64,000 bases of DNA. It comes from Copromyces sp. CBS 386.78 (lineage: Eukaryota > Ascomycota > Sordariomycetes > Sordariales > Sordariaceae). The stretch's first letter is position 1, and each line of letters begins with the position of its first letter. The notes beneath the pieces were generated by a model. That model had not been told where the DNA came from and did no database searches. It worked only from the letters and a program-made list of their open reading frames with translations. This document shows positions 12,315 to 25,739 of this stretch, in pieces. Where the stretch lies: NCBI GenBank assembly GCA_030685235.1, contig MU839112.1, positions 124,001-188,000 on the forward strand, in the 5' to 3' direction. Position numbers and translations under genes: made by a program.

Positions 12315-12363
12315 GCGAGCGGTCTGTAGGTAGTCTGACCTATCCAGTCTGCTGACCGCTCGC
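12315..12363. repeat. Nested stem-loop
   Basis: Outer arms GCGAGCGGTC (12315-12324) and GACCGCTCGC (12354-12363) are exact complements. An inner TAGGT/ACCTA pair sits in the loop. The outer stem alone could arise by chance at about one per window, so the nested pair is the only argument for function. Confidence 0.35.
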
Positions 12364-15300
12364 CTCACTTTCCAGCCACTGTTTTGACACGTATGTACAT
12401 ATGTGTATATGTGTCCGATGGAGACCGCCTTAGCACACAGCTCAATAATACTTACGAATATACCATGTTCCCGAAATTGTATTCTGAGACTGCCGGCACT
12501 TGCGACAGGACAGTCCGAACTATGAGAGCTGGTGCCCGAGTCAATTCATCGACACAACTCAACCTCACCTGGAATGACGAAACTAGACTCATGCGTGCGG
12601 TATATGGAGGAAAGAGCAAGAAACAACGATTCAACCGTCGTAACGTTGCTGCCATCTGCTAGTTTCTTCCCGTATACTCATCTGTTTCAGCTTTCTTCCT
12701 CCGGAGAGCTGCAGTAGCTATCTCGCAACTTTGAAGTTTCAGCCTCCCCAAACTGCATCCCTTCAGGTCCTCTCCGACGGGAATTGGAAGCGGCTTTTGC
12801 TATTAATGATGATTGCAGTTTTGGTGTTGACAACCGGAATCACAGGCTTTCGCTCCGTTTCCTCTTTCCCGTCATCGGCCTAGCGCCGGTATCGGTTAGT
12901 TGTAATTACCCACCGCAGTCGACAAGTTAGTCATCAGATGACGGCTATAGTTGCTATCATCACGAGGACCACGAGACCACGCGAGAGTGGAGTACTAGCG
13001 ACGAGACGACCCGCGATGGGAGGTTGGAGAGCACTTGCCAAGGTGATGTTGTCTTGCTGTGTTGTAGACTACATGATAGCCTGTGTCCATGGGTTTCGAT
13101 AGTACGCTACACTCACAGAAACACAGATGGGGTGGGTTACATACCAAGAGAATATGATTACATACAACGAGGCGCAGGAATTCCGCCCATCGCGGGTCTA
13201 GGTGGCCCCCGGTCCCTCTCCGCGGCCCGGGGGCGGAAAAGATGTTATCCATAAGGTATCATCGCCGATATTCCATCCCACTGAGTGACACAAAGAGTAC
13301 CATGCAGTCTCCAGAGTGCTTCAGTACTGTAGCAGCAGGCAGCGGCTATTGTTGTAGCAGTCAAGCAGCAGTCCAGCCTAGACCAGCCCCCCCATACCCA
13401 GCGTGCGATCAGCCTCCAACAAGCCCATACAAGATCGCGTCTGACCGTGACCGCGTCTTGCTGCCCAGGGGCAACGGAGACAAGAAGCCGCCAGTGATGT
13501 GCAATGCAAGACAAGAGGTCCCGGAGATTGAGAAAGAGGAGCAAAGACCCCCTTTTCCCACTCTTTGATGGGTCGCTATTTCTTAAGTCGTTCGAGGTCG
13601 GACGCGATCCCGTCCCATCTCTACGGTCCGATTTTCATAAGACGAAGCTCGGCGGTCATGATGATATCGGTGGTCATCGGCCCGGCGATGCGAGAATCAG
13701 GACGCGGCACTCGCCGTCAACGGGCCCCAAATGACCCCCAACCATATCCATAGAGTAATAAAAGAGCTTGAATGAACACCAGCCAACGTGTCCAGCACGC
13801 AATCTTGGCGGAGACTAGGAAGTGCCGCCGTAACGACCCCCAGTGGAGTGCTTTTGTCAGTGTTGAGCGGGCACTGACCGAAGAACTCGGCCTATCGCTG
13901 GTACCATCACCCGTCGGCGGCTGACCATCTTCAAGGTGAGGAGAGGCTCCAGGAATCCATCGTTGTGTCTCGGCATCCGCAGTGAACGGAGTTTCAGCGG
14001 AGTTGGTCCACGGAGCGAAAGAGTCAACCGAACACGACAAACAGGGGAAGTCCCTGCCTTTTACCATTTGTGACCCCCGTTGTTGCTAGTGACGACCTCC
14101 TTGGCTGGCTCCCCCGTAGCCCCTCCTCTCTGTTCTCCTCTTAGCCTCTTTCTCCCCAAAACCGCACTTGCGGGCTCGGAAGCTTAGCGTACGGAGCTTT
14201 CAAAGAGGAGACAGGCTAAAGAGAAGCCTATCCGTTGAGCTAAGCTCTCGGTTCAACTCGTCTGTAAAACGAACACATCCACCACAGCCAAGGCCACCCC
14301 AGTTCCGGTATGTTTCCGTTGCGGTATTGCGAGGTAGAGAAAGGGAGTTGGAGCCCACTTGTCGAAAATTAATCTCCGTGACTGACAGCATTATTGTTTC
14401 GAGTGGTTGAGCAAGGCCGTTACGGACCCGCGTTGAGGTGATGGACACTCCTTTTCTGTGATTGTCTTTTTTTCTGGTCGACAGATGCGGCAAGCAGGCA
14501 CCGTAGTATTGGTTCGCAAATGCCTAAAGAGGATATCGTCTCGCGGGGCTTGCACCCGCCAATGGCCCGGACAGTCTTGACCGATTCTGGTGCAAGCGCC
14601 GTCCTTGATCTCTGGGCATGCCATGCATGTGCCGTCCAACGAGGTCTAGTGTTGCGGAGCGATCATGCAGTCGACACAAGTTACCTGCCTCGGATACAAC
14701 GTGAGTAGTGTATCTCTGTCAGAAAAATACAGCGTACGGTACGGACGGGCGTTACAGGCTTGCCATTTGGGTAATCTCCAAACGGCGGGGACAGCCAACA
14801 ACTGTGAACAAGTCAGCGGAGAAGGTGAAACAAGCAAGGCCTTCTTCCTGTCTGGCACGCCTGGACGGATGGATAGAAAGGGAACGGCAGGCAGTGTCGG
14901 CGTCTGTTTGAGCAAAGAGCAATAACAAGTGCTTCGTCGATAGCCTCAAGCTCAACGCTACCTTATGCTACGCTATCTTTAGTGCAACCACTCTGCTGGC
15001 ACGGCGCGGCTCTGGGACAAGAAGACCCTACAGATTCCTAATGCTACTGCGTTAACTGCGCAGAGTTAGGGGCCCTAGGGGGACGATCAGGAGCCAACTA
15101 AGCCCTGCCATCAGCCAGGAATGGCTTCACACCTTTAGGTCTCACCGTTAGGTACCCGACAGGTATAGTGAGATGACTTTTTAGTGGACCTCCATCTCCG
15201 GTAGGCGTAACATCACAATCCTTTGCTTTTTGTTGTTGTCGTGGTGTAAATTACAATCTCAGGTTGCAGTTACAAACTTTGATCGACCACAAGATCACAC

Positions 15301-16802
15301 CGCTAGCCTGGAATTGACCAGTCAGCATCGAGGAAGAAAGGATAGGGGAACCGACACAAACAGTCACGATGGCGTGAATCAGGCTGAATTGGTACTGTAC
15401 GGGCAGTAGTCTAGTACCGCTTCCATTCAGGGAATTTGGTTTTACTCAAAGCCAATCCTGTCACTGGATCGTTCCCCAGCAACCTTGCAACCCGCATCAG
15501 CTCACCAGCACATTGGTCGAAACCCAGTTATACCCGGCGCTATACCTGTTGAGTAAAACCAAGTCCTCTGAGTGATACCGGCAGTGTACATACTCCAGGA
15601 AGGAGAAGGCAGAGCAAAGATGTTTTGGTGCGTAATCAAACACCAAGAGAGAGGGTCCGGATTGGGGTCCAAGTTGTCAAGAACCCCGAGTCCAGCGAGA
15701 GGAGCGTTTTGTGGAGCTCCCGACGATGGCTCTGGCTTGACTGTAATGGTTAGCGTGTGGGGGTGGGGAAAGACGAAACAACAAAGAGGCGATCCATGAG
15801 ATGAGACTCGCAGCGACAGGCGGAATGTGGGAGAATTTGGCTTGATTAGGCCATGGTGAGAGGGGCTCTCATCATGGATGAAGAATGATGGGCCACAGGA
15901 TGTCTCGCCTACGTAGCTAGAGGGCTCGGCATCGGTATGGTACCGCTATCATGGCCTCGTGGATCTCGTTAGCTAACGTGAACGTGGTCGATGGGGGAAC
16001 CCTTGATGAGCAGATCACATCCAAATGCATCCTGACCACGGCCCAAATTCTATCACTTCTGCTCTGTCTGTTCCGACTTCTGAGGGTGGTGACACGGCTG
16101 AGGGTACACTTGCAACTTGCCTAGCAGACGAACGATGATGTGAGCTGATCTGAGATCTCTTGATCCAAATCTGGACTTGTTCAGATCAGACGTAGTGTAG
16201 ATATGCGAGGGCTTCTCCCGCCGTTCTAGGGGCATTCCAGCTTCATTCTCTACCAAAGATAGTCCAATGTACCTGCAAAGCTGACCAACTGAAGCGCTCA
16301 ATCACGGACTCGGAGATGAGGGGAGCTGAAAGTCGCGGCTCAAGGACGTCTTCACGTGGAAACGACTCGCGGCTGGCACTTGGGCGTTGACTAGTGCGAA
16401 AAGGTCGCAAATGGTTACTGGTACATTGCTAGCAGGTTTAAACGTTGAACAGCCTCGGGAATCTCACCCTTTGTCCCAACAAAGAGCAACCGACGGGCGA
16501 TCCCCCGCCTGGTCGTTCATGGCAAAACCGGCAATAATGTTTTCGGGAGGAGAGAGAAAGCCTTCATCCGCCCGCCTGCAATGATTCATTCCATGGGGAA
16601 ATCAAATCGCAGGGTAACCCCCGAGTCACGCCAGCGGTGAAGGTGACCACCTACCGCCCGTGACAACCGACAGAGATAAGAAAAAAACGTGGACGATGAT
16701 GCTGTCGGCGAGAAAAGCGCCAAGTCGTTCATCGTCTGAGGTTGAAATTAGGTGCCTGGTCCTTGCACAAATGCAAGGCCAGCTAATTCCCAGGTAGCCC
16801 AA

Positions 16803-17107
16803 GTAACCCTAGCTGCAAGCCCGGAGACTAATGGCCTGACGGATTCACGGTCTTGTACCACATACTAGTTTGTACATCTGCGGCGTAACTTACGCAAGCC
16901 GCGCTAGTCGAGCGCACAGTGCTTTGGTAACTTACACATAACGGCTAAATCCTCAAAGTTTCGTGATAGTAACTTAGGGTACTCTACGGTATGTTACACG
17001 GTTACATACTATTACCAGAGGATATGTTACCAGATCATGCCAGATGAAAGTGGCAGGAAACAAGGTAGCGTCAAGCAAAAGATTTCCCAGCGTGGCACCA
17101 AGGTAAC
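16803..17107. repeat. Patch enriched in GTAAC/GTTAC
   Basis: GTAAC or its complement occurs at 16803, 16885, 16927, 16969, 16993, 17001, 17026 and 17103. That is eight copies in about 305 bp against an expectation below one. Three of them extend to GTAACTTA, and the one at 16885 is the centre of an exact 13-bp dyad, GCGTAACTTACGC (16883-16895). No gene is near. Confidence 0.45.
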
Positions 17108-17423
17108 ATCGCTGCTACGCTACCGACTTCACCTCTCCGCCTTCGTCGCCGATATCACCTCCACGACGGCGAAGCAGACCGCAACGAGCTAACAATCTGT
17201 CAGTCTGTCACTGCACCCGCACTGCACCGACTACACCGGCGCGGCACCGCGAACACTGCACACCGTGATCACCAGCGAGCGACCGACAATGACCTCCGGG
17301 CCCCCTTGGCCTCCCCCCTCCATGGGTCCCGTCTCCAGATTTGCGCGAACCCCTGCTACGTAACCGGCCATTGTTCGCTGGCCCCTCGCTGGCCGTCGGC
17401 AATCCCTTGCAATCCCGCCAGGC

Positions 17424-17459
17424 CACTCGAGTGACTCGACCACTCGAGGCCCCTCGAGG
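17424..17459. repeat. Three CTCGAG palindromes within 36 bp
   Basis: CACTCGAGTG (17424-17433), CACTCGAG (17441-17448) and CCTCGAGG (17452-17459) follow one another. Two of the three are longer perfect palindromes. The role is unknown. Confidence 0.4.
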
Positions 17460-20400
17460 CCAACAGCCGTGTTGCCTCCGTCGAATGGGATTGGGTGCCT
17501 TCACCGTGGAAACGTGGCCGCCAACTTTTTGCCCGCTTGCCCGAACAGAAAAGAAAATCTCTTCGCTTTGAGCCAACCAACGCACAGCAGAGTCCAGAGC
17601 CGGGAGCCGGCTTGCCATCCTTGCCAGCCAACCATGACATTCGATGGATGGCGTCGATGGCAACCTGCACGAACAGAAAGGCTCTGTCACACACAAAACG
17701 ACACATTCAAGCAACAGGCAAGCAACAACAGCGACAGGGCTTCGACATTGTCTCCGGGATACAGGCAGTGACCGGACATTCACTGACAAAATAGTTTCCA
17801 GGGGCCACACAATCTGGATGACTATGCAAAATGCCCACTGGCATGCTGCACCACTTTCATACGAATACGGCCATTTATTGGATTTGGCGGTAGAGTTTTA
17901 AGCCGAGATCACGGTGGAGTCCGGATTCGCAACGGGTGCTCCCTATTAGGCCAGCTTGCCGTTGCTTCATGATTGTTCCTTCAGCCGTCTCCCGGTACAC
18001 GCGCCGCCATATTGGGGAGGGGAGAAATGGAAGGGACGGTCGCGAACACCATCTGCATCCAAGTCCCTTCGTCAGACCCTTTGTCAGGCCCTTCCAGTGT
18101 GGACGGTTTGACGTGCGAGACAGCTGCAACATGAAATGAGGTTTTAGTGCTCCCGTCACGTGCGTTCGCGCAGCTGCAGCTTTGCTCTGAGGTTGTACTG
18201 AACCACGTCGCCGTCAGCGTGGTTTCACATAGCTTCAGCGCTCTATCCTCTGGGTTTCGGAAGGGAATCATCTAACCGTAGGTCTTACAAACACGGCTAA
18301 AGCCTAGTGCTAGGCTGTACACTACTGCGTAGCTACGTGCTACGGTAGGTTCAGTTGAAGCTATCAACAGAGCCTCTTACGATTTGGTTAGCAGTATAAC
18401 CCAACAGAAGCATGGGAGATGCATCAGACAACAAGCCATGCCCGAAGAAGGAAGGCCTATCAAGCAATGCGACGGTCGACGGTCACCAGTCCCCGGCACA
18501 CGCTTGACCAAAGTAAGGCCGCTTTGTCTGCGCTAGTGCAGCCTGATTGGTTGGATCGTAACCCCATCACCTCCTTCTTCCCCACCGCTGTCATCACAGC
18601 GTTACCCTCGTCTCTTCGGCATCACGACTTCAGTTGGCTATGCTCCCGTGCCCCCTCCACACTTGACACCCACAAGAGAAATCATCATCCACAACCACCA
18701 TCCAGGCCAAGGGAGTTAGTGAGAGTAAATCATATGAAAGCAGTCAGGTTTTACTCTCAGCCCCTCTACTCACGCTCACCTCCATCCAACCTGGGTTATT
18801 TCCACCAAGTTCATGATCAATGCTGATGTTGCGGCAACAGGTCCTTGATGAACATTATCTCTACTGTCGGTAGAAGACAAGACGGAAAGGTTCGACGCCG
18901 TAAATTACCCAATAGACATATCGAAAAGGTGCTGGTTGTCGGATTTCCCGTTTAAGACTACCGGAAAAACAAACTGGACATTCCGGGCCGATGCTTTCAG
19001 AACACACAACGGAAAAGAACTGACCATTGGAATCCGGTCATGTTTCCAATATGCACTGCTGACTGGAGGGCTGAAGTGTCTCCTCCTTTCATAAAGGGGA
19101 CGAATCTTCAACGCTCGGCGACATCAGCTGAGCATTGAAGTCCTTCACCAGTTGGGCTGTACCTGCTTCAACTGCCCACACCGCTTCGTTTTCGCTTCCA
19201 CGTTTCAGCATCTGTCCAGCCAGCTTCTTTCTATCGTCGCATGGCTTTCACTACGAAGCACTCACTTCACATCGGTTACCGCGTAGACCGCGATATGCAT
19301 TCTTTTGTCGCGACAAGCACATCTCTTGCTCGGAGACTTGGCGCACCGATAAAGAAGACCTTATCCACTCTCCCACTGATCCAAGACATGGTGTGTTCAA
19401 TGACGCCAAGATTTGCTGTTTCGAGACAGAGCTTTGGGGCTGTGGCATCGCAAACAAAGCCATGACGGCAGCACGGCAGCCACACACACCCAGGAGTGCC
19501 AGGACTGGACAGCATCAATTTCACCTGATGGCTGACTTGACGGAACGGTGGGCTCGCATGGGCTGCAGTTGCCAATCCCGACAGCCGGGTTTCTGTTGCA
19601 GAGAGCCCCGATGACAAGGCGGCAGCCAAAAGCATCAGTTTGGCTTTCTCGCTAGCCCACTTTCCGGCATGGTGGAGGAAGGAATACTCTGGGGTAGGTA
19701 CTGAAGTATCAACGGGCACCAGTGCAGCCACTCACTTCCTTCTTTTGGCGCGTGCCTCCAACATGCCCACACGCGCGACTGGCAAGTACATGATCCAACT
19801 TCTATCATATGACAGGGCAAAAGCACATCAAACTTGGAATGATTGGAAAAGGCCCTGGTAGCTCATCCATGGTCGTTTTCCGCGATTGAAAGGAAGAAAA
19901 GGCTTTCCGGAATCTGCAATGCCGACTTAGGACCGCCACTCTGGATTGGCCTTTTTGGAGTTTGGGCACAAAAAGGGTGGCTTCTGAATGTTTCGAGACA
20001 ATACAAACTTTCAGCTTGCCGCCGGCAATTTGGGGATACACAGACATGTACACTACCTCATTTTGGCAAGTACGTATCTGATACGGCTTGTAAGTTACCA
20101 CTACATACCGTTTTAGCGAGCCGATCCAGCGCGGGCGGCCCCGAGGAATTGGTGTCGCGCTAGTCAGGAACAGCGGCCATATGTTCGTACTAGTTTAGTG
20201 CCAAAGAGAAGACACACTAAAATAAAGGGAAAACAAAGGGCACAAAAAGCTTAAAAGACCCTTTTTCTCTGGTAGCGGCCTGCCACCCCCAGCTTCTTAT
20301 TAATACCGTGAACCGTCAGTTCGGTAAGGGGAACCGGATACACAAATCGGTTGATCCTTGCGCGTTGCCCCAATCAACGGGCTCGCAACATCAACAGCAA

Positions 20401-21159
20401 TGGAACAAGGGAGAAAAGAAAAGAGATGGAAAGTGAGCTATCTTGTCGGTGAACCGAAAATTCAGTCACATTTCGCCGTTTCCAATCCCTCTTCTTGCCT
20501 GATACACCTGGCTCGCCTAGGTCAACAAAACTTACACACATACGTCCATCGATTGTGGATGCTCCAAAAAGTGAGCCTCGTGACGGCAAAAATGATAGAC
20601 AATGCAACATGACAAGCGATGCTGCTTCGCAAGATGCCTGTCCGGGGTGAATCACCAACCACCAAGAAGAAGAAAAAAGAAAACAAGGACGGGGAGTGGT
20701 GAGTGTGACCGTGAGGGGACGCTCGCTCGGGATTGGGGGCGGCAGGCAGGCCTGTCAAAAAAATCGACAGAAAAAAAAGTGGCCCCTGCGGAGGTACCCG
20801 ACCTGAACGCTAGAGGTAGGTATCCTACCGATCAACGACAGTTCATAGCAACTTCAATACTACGAGGGGCGCACTCGATGAAAATTGGATGACCAACTAA
20901 TTAGCAATGACCGGAAGGTCAGCTCGGAGGACCACTTTACTTCACGGTCCTCTGCTATGTATAGATTTGACGGACGTTGCCTGCAGGCCAGTGTCTCAAA
21001 TGGAACGAAGCGAAAACAAAGCAAAAATTGGCCCAAATCAACGCGATGCGGACGGACTATCCGAATATCTGGGTGCGTCTAGGCGGGCCGAGAGCTCGGG
21101 CCCCTTTGAGTAGAAGACCTTGCGGGATAACAAAGTTCCCGACAGCAATGGGCCAACTC

Positions 21160-21167
21160 TATAAAAG
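21160..21167 (+). promoter_or_regulatory. Isolated TATA-like box (TATAAAAG)
   Basis: A good TATA consensus lies deep in the gene-free stretch, with no credible protein-coding frame downstream. It could start a non-coding transcript or be chance. Confidence 0.2.
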
Positions 21168-22062
21168 CAAAAGAAGAGTATTATTAATTTGTGTCATTTG
21201 ATGCTGCCTTGAGATGCGCGACAACACAAAATGTGTTCCTTTTTGGAGGTGTTTTTCTGTGCCCGTGACTACTTACGGATACAGTGAGTGCTTGGCGTAT
21301 CCGACCGGAGGCCGTACTTCGGGGCCGTTGTGATGTTGAAATGCGGTGGACAACCACTCACGCCAAAATTAGCTCTAGCGAGCATCACCAAGACAGCTAA
21401 GCTAAGGTGGAACAGTTAGAATCATCGACTTCAAGAAAGACAGCCGTGACAGCCACGCAAAATATCATATCACTGACCTTGACCCAAGAAGACTGAGGGG
21501 ATACGTAATTTACACGTGGCAACCCATTTTCGTGTAACAACACTGGGGTAAAGGAGAAGAACGGAAGCTGTGCAGCTGAAGCATTTCTTTCCCTTCCGCC
21601 TGAACCCTGGACCCTTCTATGCGACCTTCCAGCCGAGACTGCGTTCGGTTCCCGCTCCCCGCTATGGAGACAACCTAAGACGGCTGAAGACAGATAGATA
21701 GACAGGCGGGCAGGCGGGCCTCCCTGACGTTGAGGTTGTACAATCCACTAAACCTACACTCTGTTAGCGAGTTCTGAGAGACAAGTGAGAGACGTAAACC
21801 AGTGATAAGGATAGCGATAGGATATGGTAATCCGCATACCTAGGTGCATTATTCTGTGTATCCGCACATACCTCTTTATAATTCGGTTGCACCCACTGGA
21901 CTCCGAGGGTATTGTAACATCGTGGCATACAACACAGCTTTAATGTCTGTACCTCTAGTGCCTGAGTTCAACCTTTGCTCCCGTCATTCTTAACCTCGAG
22001 TCTTATACAAGACTAGTTAGTCACGACATGGCGCGGACAATACGACATTTCCCACCTCAGGT

Positions 22063-22088
22063 CACACACACACGCGCGCGCGCGCGCG
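22063..22088. repeat. (CA)5(CG)8 alternating purine-pyrimidine tract
   Basis: The 26 bp alternate strictly C-purine: CA five times (22063-22072), then CG eight times (22073-22088). Such tracts are the classic Z-DNA-prone sequence and are also mutation-prone microsatellites. Confidence 0.85.
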
Positions 22089-25000
22089 AAGTTTTGATAT
22101 TCGGCAAGTTCCATTGCGAAAAGGCCCTTAGTTTCCACGGACTCGGAAACCGGACAGCCAGCCTTAAGAAAGTGAACAGCACCTGGGATTATTTCTCACA
22201 AAGATCCCAGACATCATAGTGCGGTCCCAGCAGCTCGGGTCGCCTATTTGTTTCGTCCTAAGATCGCGGAGATCTGACCTTTAATGGTACAGCCCTCCAC
22301 GTTCAACGGTGCTCGTTCGGTCAGCCGGGTCGTTAGGTATGGTTCGATTGCTGCCCGCAATTTTTGAGAAACTGCGAGCTTTGTGGTTGGTTGCCTAGGT
22401 ATTTGTTTTGCGGGTGGCTTAGGTTGCCCAAGTACGTTTGAACGTACGTTCTTTGAATGCACTAAGGATAACTCAAATTTCACAGCTAAGAACGCTCAAA
22501 AGCTTGGGAGTTAAATTCCCAAGCAGACTTCATCCTTGGACCATTGCCAATTCCATGCTTTGCGTTTCGAGCATGCTGGAAAAAGCGCAGCGCCCAATGT
22601 ACTATCATTTCCGAATGGTGATGTAGTACAACGTCTTTCAGCATTTCTTCCGTTTTATGATCAGAACATCCAACGTGGTCGCCGCCCAGGTATCCGGCGA
22701 ATACTTGAATGCAATGGTCTCTCCCGCCGTTACCCGCGAACGTGTCCCACATTCTTTCTCTGTCGGCAAAGGTGAGGACAGATGCCCTTCCGGATCGGCA
22801 TAACCACATGCTGTGGTGCGCAGTCGTTTGGAGCTACGCAGTCTCCGCTATCGATCAAGCTACGGCGCCCCGGCACCGTCTCCATACAGCGGACGGGGAA
22901 CCGGATCCGGTGGAGATAAACCCTCTCGATCTCTCAGCTCGGTCCCGCTTCGCTACCTTTTTGAAGGCGCTAGGCTAACCACCGGAAATCATAGGGCCAC
23001 GCGCTAGCTCAAGCGGACAATCTCGCGGAGGTTTGCCAAACCCTTTTACACGAGGGTTAGGTGCTTGCGGGTGCTCTCGTCAACCGTCGGATTTTCACTG
23101 GCCACATGAATGACCTGAGCCCCTCACTTCCGCTCCCGGATATTGCGGCCTCAAGCCATAGGTACAGGGCATCGAAGTCCATCCGTGCGGCTTCAGGTTT
23201 TCTTGTCGAAAAAGTACTGTCTTGGCAAGGTTAGCATTGTCATGGAAATCAACCCAAGCAAACCAGGGCAAAGCGGGAGTATGCGAAGAAAGGGTCTGGC
23301 ACCCAAAACCTGACGGCTAGGAGGTGCCGTGCTGAGAAACGGGGAATGGAAAGCTTGCCGGTCGAGGCGATTGGATCGTGATGTATGTGGAGAGAGAGTG
23401 TGTAAGCAGGAATGGCGGCACGAGTGAGAGGAGGGTGTCACGCTTCAGCGCTGATCATTATCGCCCATCCTTTTCTCCTAGGTCATCCCTTCCTAGTGTA
23501 TGGGCATGATGAGCAGCTCTCATGCCTCCTGGGGACACTTGAGTTCCCCAAACTTGCCGGCCGCAGGGCTGGGCGGGCGGTTGGGTTGACAGGGCCGAGT
23601 GTCCACGCGGCACCACGGAAGGGGCAGAAAGATGAAGAATGCTGGCGTCGAGGCCCTAAATTGAATCATGGCCAGCACGAAGTTGGTTTGGGCGACTCTG
23701 GTCCATGTTGTGCCGTCCAGAGAGTGAATCCAGAGCTGGCTGATGTCCCAGGCTCCTCGCTACCTCACGTCCAACGCCGGGCAATCAGAGTTGCCTTTGT
23801 CTCGAGGCAGAGCCCTGTCTCTTGTTCGTTTTGTTTGCGGTCGGCCTCCATTTGAAACCGCAGCAATGTTCTTGGCCTTTCCTCTAGTCAGACCACGCGG
23901 GCAGGTCTCGAAGCGATCTGCTGCTGGGGCTAGCCGCTCGTTGCTGGAGTGCCTCGGCCCATTGGGCATCATCCACATATCAGCACCAGCACATCGTAGG
24001 GTCCTTGACCGGGGTCATCACCGTGGCTCCGCTTGTCCTCAACCCCTCCCTCTGCGAAGAGAACCCCCGCGCTGGGTTCATTTTCATTTTGCCGGCGGTT
24101 TGCTTTCTGTCTTTTCGCGGGCTATCTGATCGGCAAGATGGAAGTCCCCGTTGAGCTCGATACTCTTGTTGCATTACGCGACGATGACAAAGGATGCGCG
24201 GTAGTTGAATCGATAGAGTTGTCGTCCCATCTCTATAGTACACTTCCAGTCCCGCGCTCTTTCAACTGGGTGATCGTTTGTGACGATGATGGTGTAGCAG
24301 AGTAAAAGCGGAGGGAACACGATCTGCCGCTTCGAATTTGAAGCTTTCATTTTGCTGATTGAAAGACCGCATATGGATTTGCATTGATCTGATGCGTGCG
24401 CATCAAGCAGGGCGGTTACCTGCCTTCCCTAGCGCCTGTACGTCACGAGATGCTTCAAGGTCGTCGAGGTGCTTCCTCAATCGCGGTGAGAGGGGGAGGA
24501 ACAATCAGCATTGAGATGAACTTTTGGTCCCCAAGGTATGTATGGAAGGTGTAGCCCGCATTATCTCCACCCTTCTGGGCAAGGTCGGCGCGTAGGGAGG
24601 GCACCGGTACACACCCCGCCTGCCGTCTTTGTTGAGTACAACCCTGGAGGTTCCTTCGCTGGCTTGGATATCAAGCCCTGCTCAAAATGTTGACGACATG
24701 GTGAAATGGTGAGAGACGGAGCATTGGCACCAATGTGAAGTGTCAGATATAAGGTATATAAGAGGAGGTAGTCCCTCGGAGCCTTTGGAAGTGAATGACA
24801 CGTACGCCTACAGAATATCTGGAGCTGGACGATACTATCAACGACAACGAGTGAAGGAAAACATGGGCAGCAAAATTACATGTTTGTTTCCGGACTTTAC
24901 AATGGATTACCGTCACCCCCGCACCGGATTACCACGACCTGTCAGACAAAGCAGACACTGCACAGTGTTCTTTTCACTCCCCCTGTGAGCCTGCAGTCCA

Positions 25001-25731
25001 ACCTGCTGGAGCACGAGTCAGAACGCAGCCGGCACCGGCGTGGGGAAGGCTCATTCACTGCGAGTAACGGTACACATCGTCATCGCTGGTTTCCCGTCTT
25101 CGATATCGGAGGAATTTAGCACACCATTTTCCATTCATACAGGCTCCTTTCCTGGTGTTGAGCTTGGATTCAAACATACCCACGGGTCAAGGCGATCAAT
25201 CGCGACCGCTCAATTGGGATTCTTGACCTGTTGTCGTTGGGCGGCTCAGGTTGGGCGGGCCAACACAACTTGAATGCACCACCTCCACATCCACCCGACC
25301 GACTGTGCGCAATCAGATCGACCAGACCGTGCCAGACCAGCGTTGCGTTTGGGGCTGTATGAATTACCAGTACCTACGTATTGTAAGGTAGGTTGTGAAT
25401 GAGACGCGCCAATACCGCTGCAGACGCCAGTGAGGTACTTGGGTACCTACAGTAGCTCGACGGAAGGGTCCTGCAGGCGAGGGCAGGCTGCTCACTGCAT
25501 TGCAGTATTTTACAAAAAAGGCGATTGTGACCACCAGACCAGGGTACCAGGGGGCCTGGCCCTTTCACTGGGTCTTTCAACGGGGTCCCAAGGTTCCCAA
25601 GGCTCCTCTGGGGAGTCCTGGGAGTGAAGGGTGGATGCGAGAACGGACGAATCCTGGCCACCTTTTGCCATACGGCATTCAACCGTGACCCCTTCGACTT
25701 TTCCTCTGCTCGAAGGTGGCCCATGGTCCGA

Positions 25732-25739
25732 TATAAAAA
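25732..25739 (+). promoter_or_regulatory. Candidate TATA box for con7
   Basis: TATAAAAA lies about 550 bp before the con7 ATG. It is followed by C/T-rich sequence with few ATGs, as is usual for long fungal leaders. Confidence 0.35.

Noticed and set aside
17208..17810. 200-codon open frame on the minus strand
   Set aside because: Rich in Arg, Cys, Trp and Gly without a domain, overlaps open frames on the other strand, and lies in GC-rich sequence where long chance frames are expected.
19135..19614. 159-codon open frame
   Set aside because: No ATG-context support, no recognisable motif, no splice continuation.
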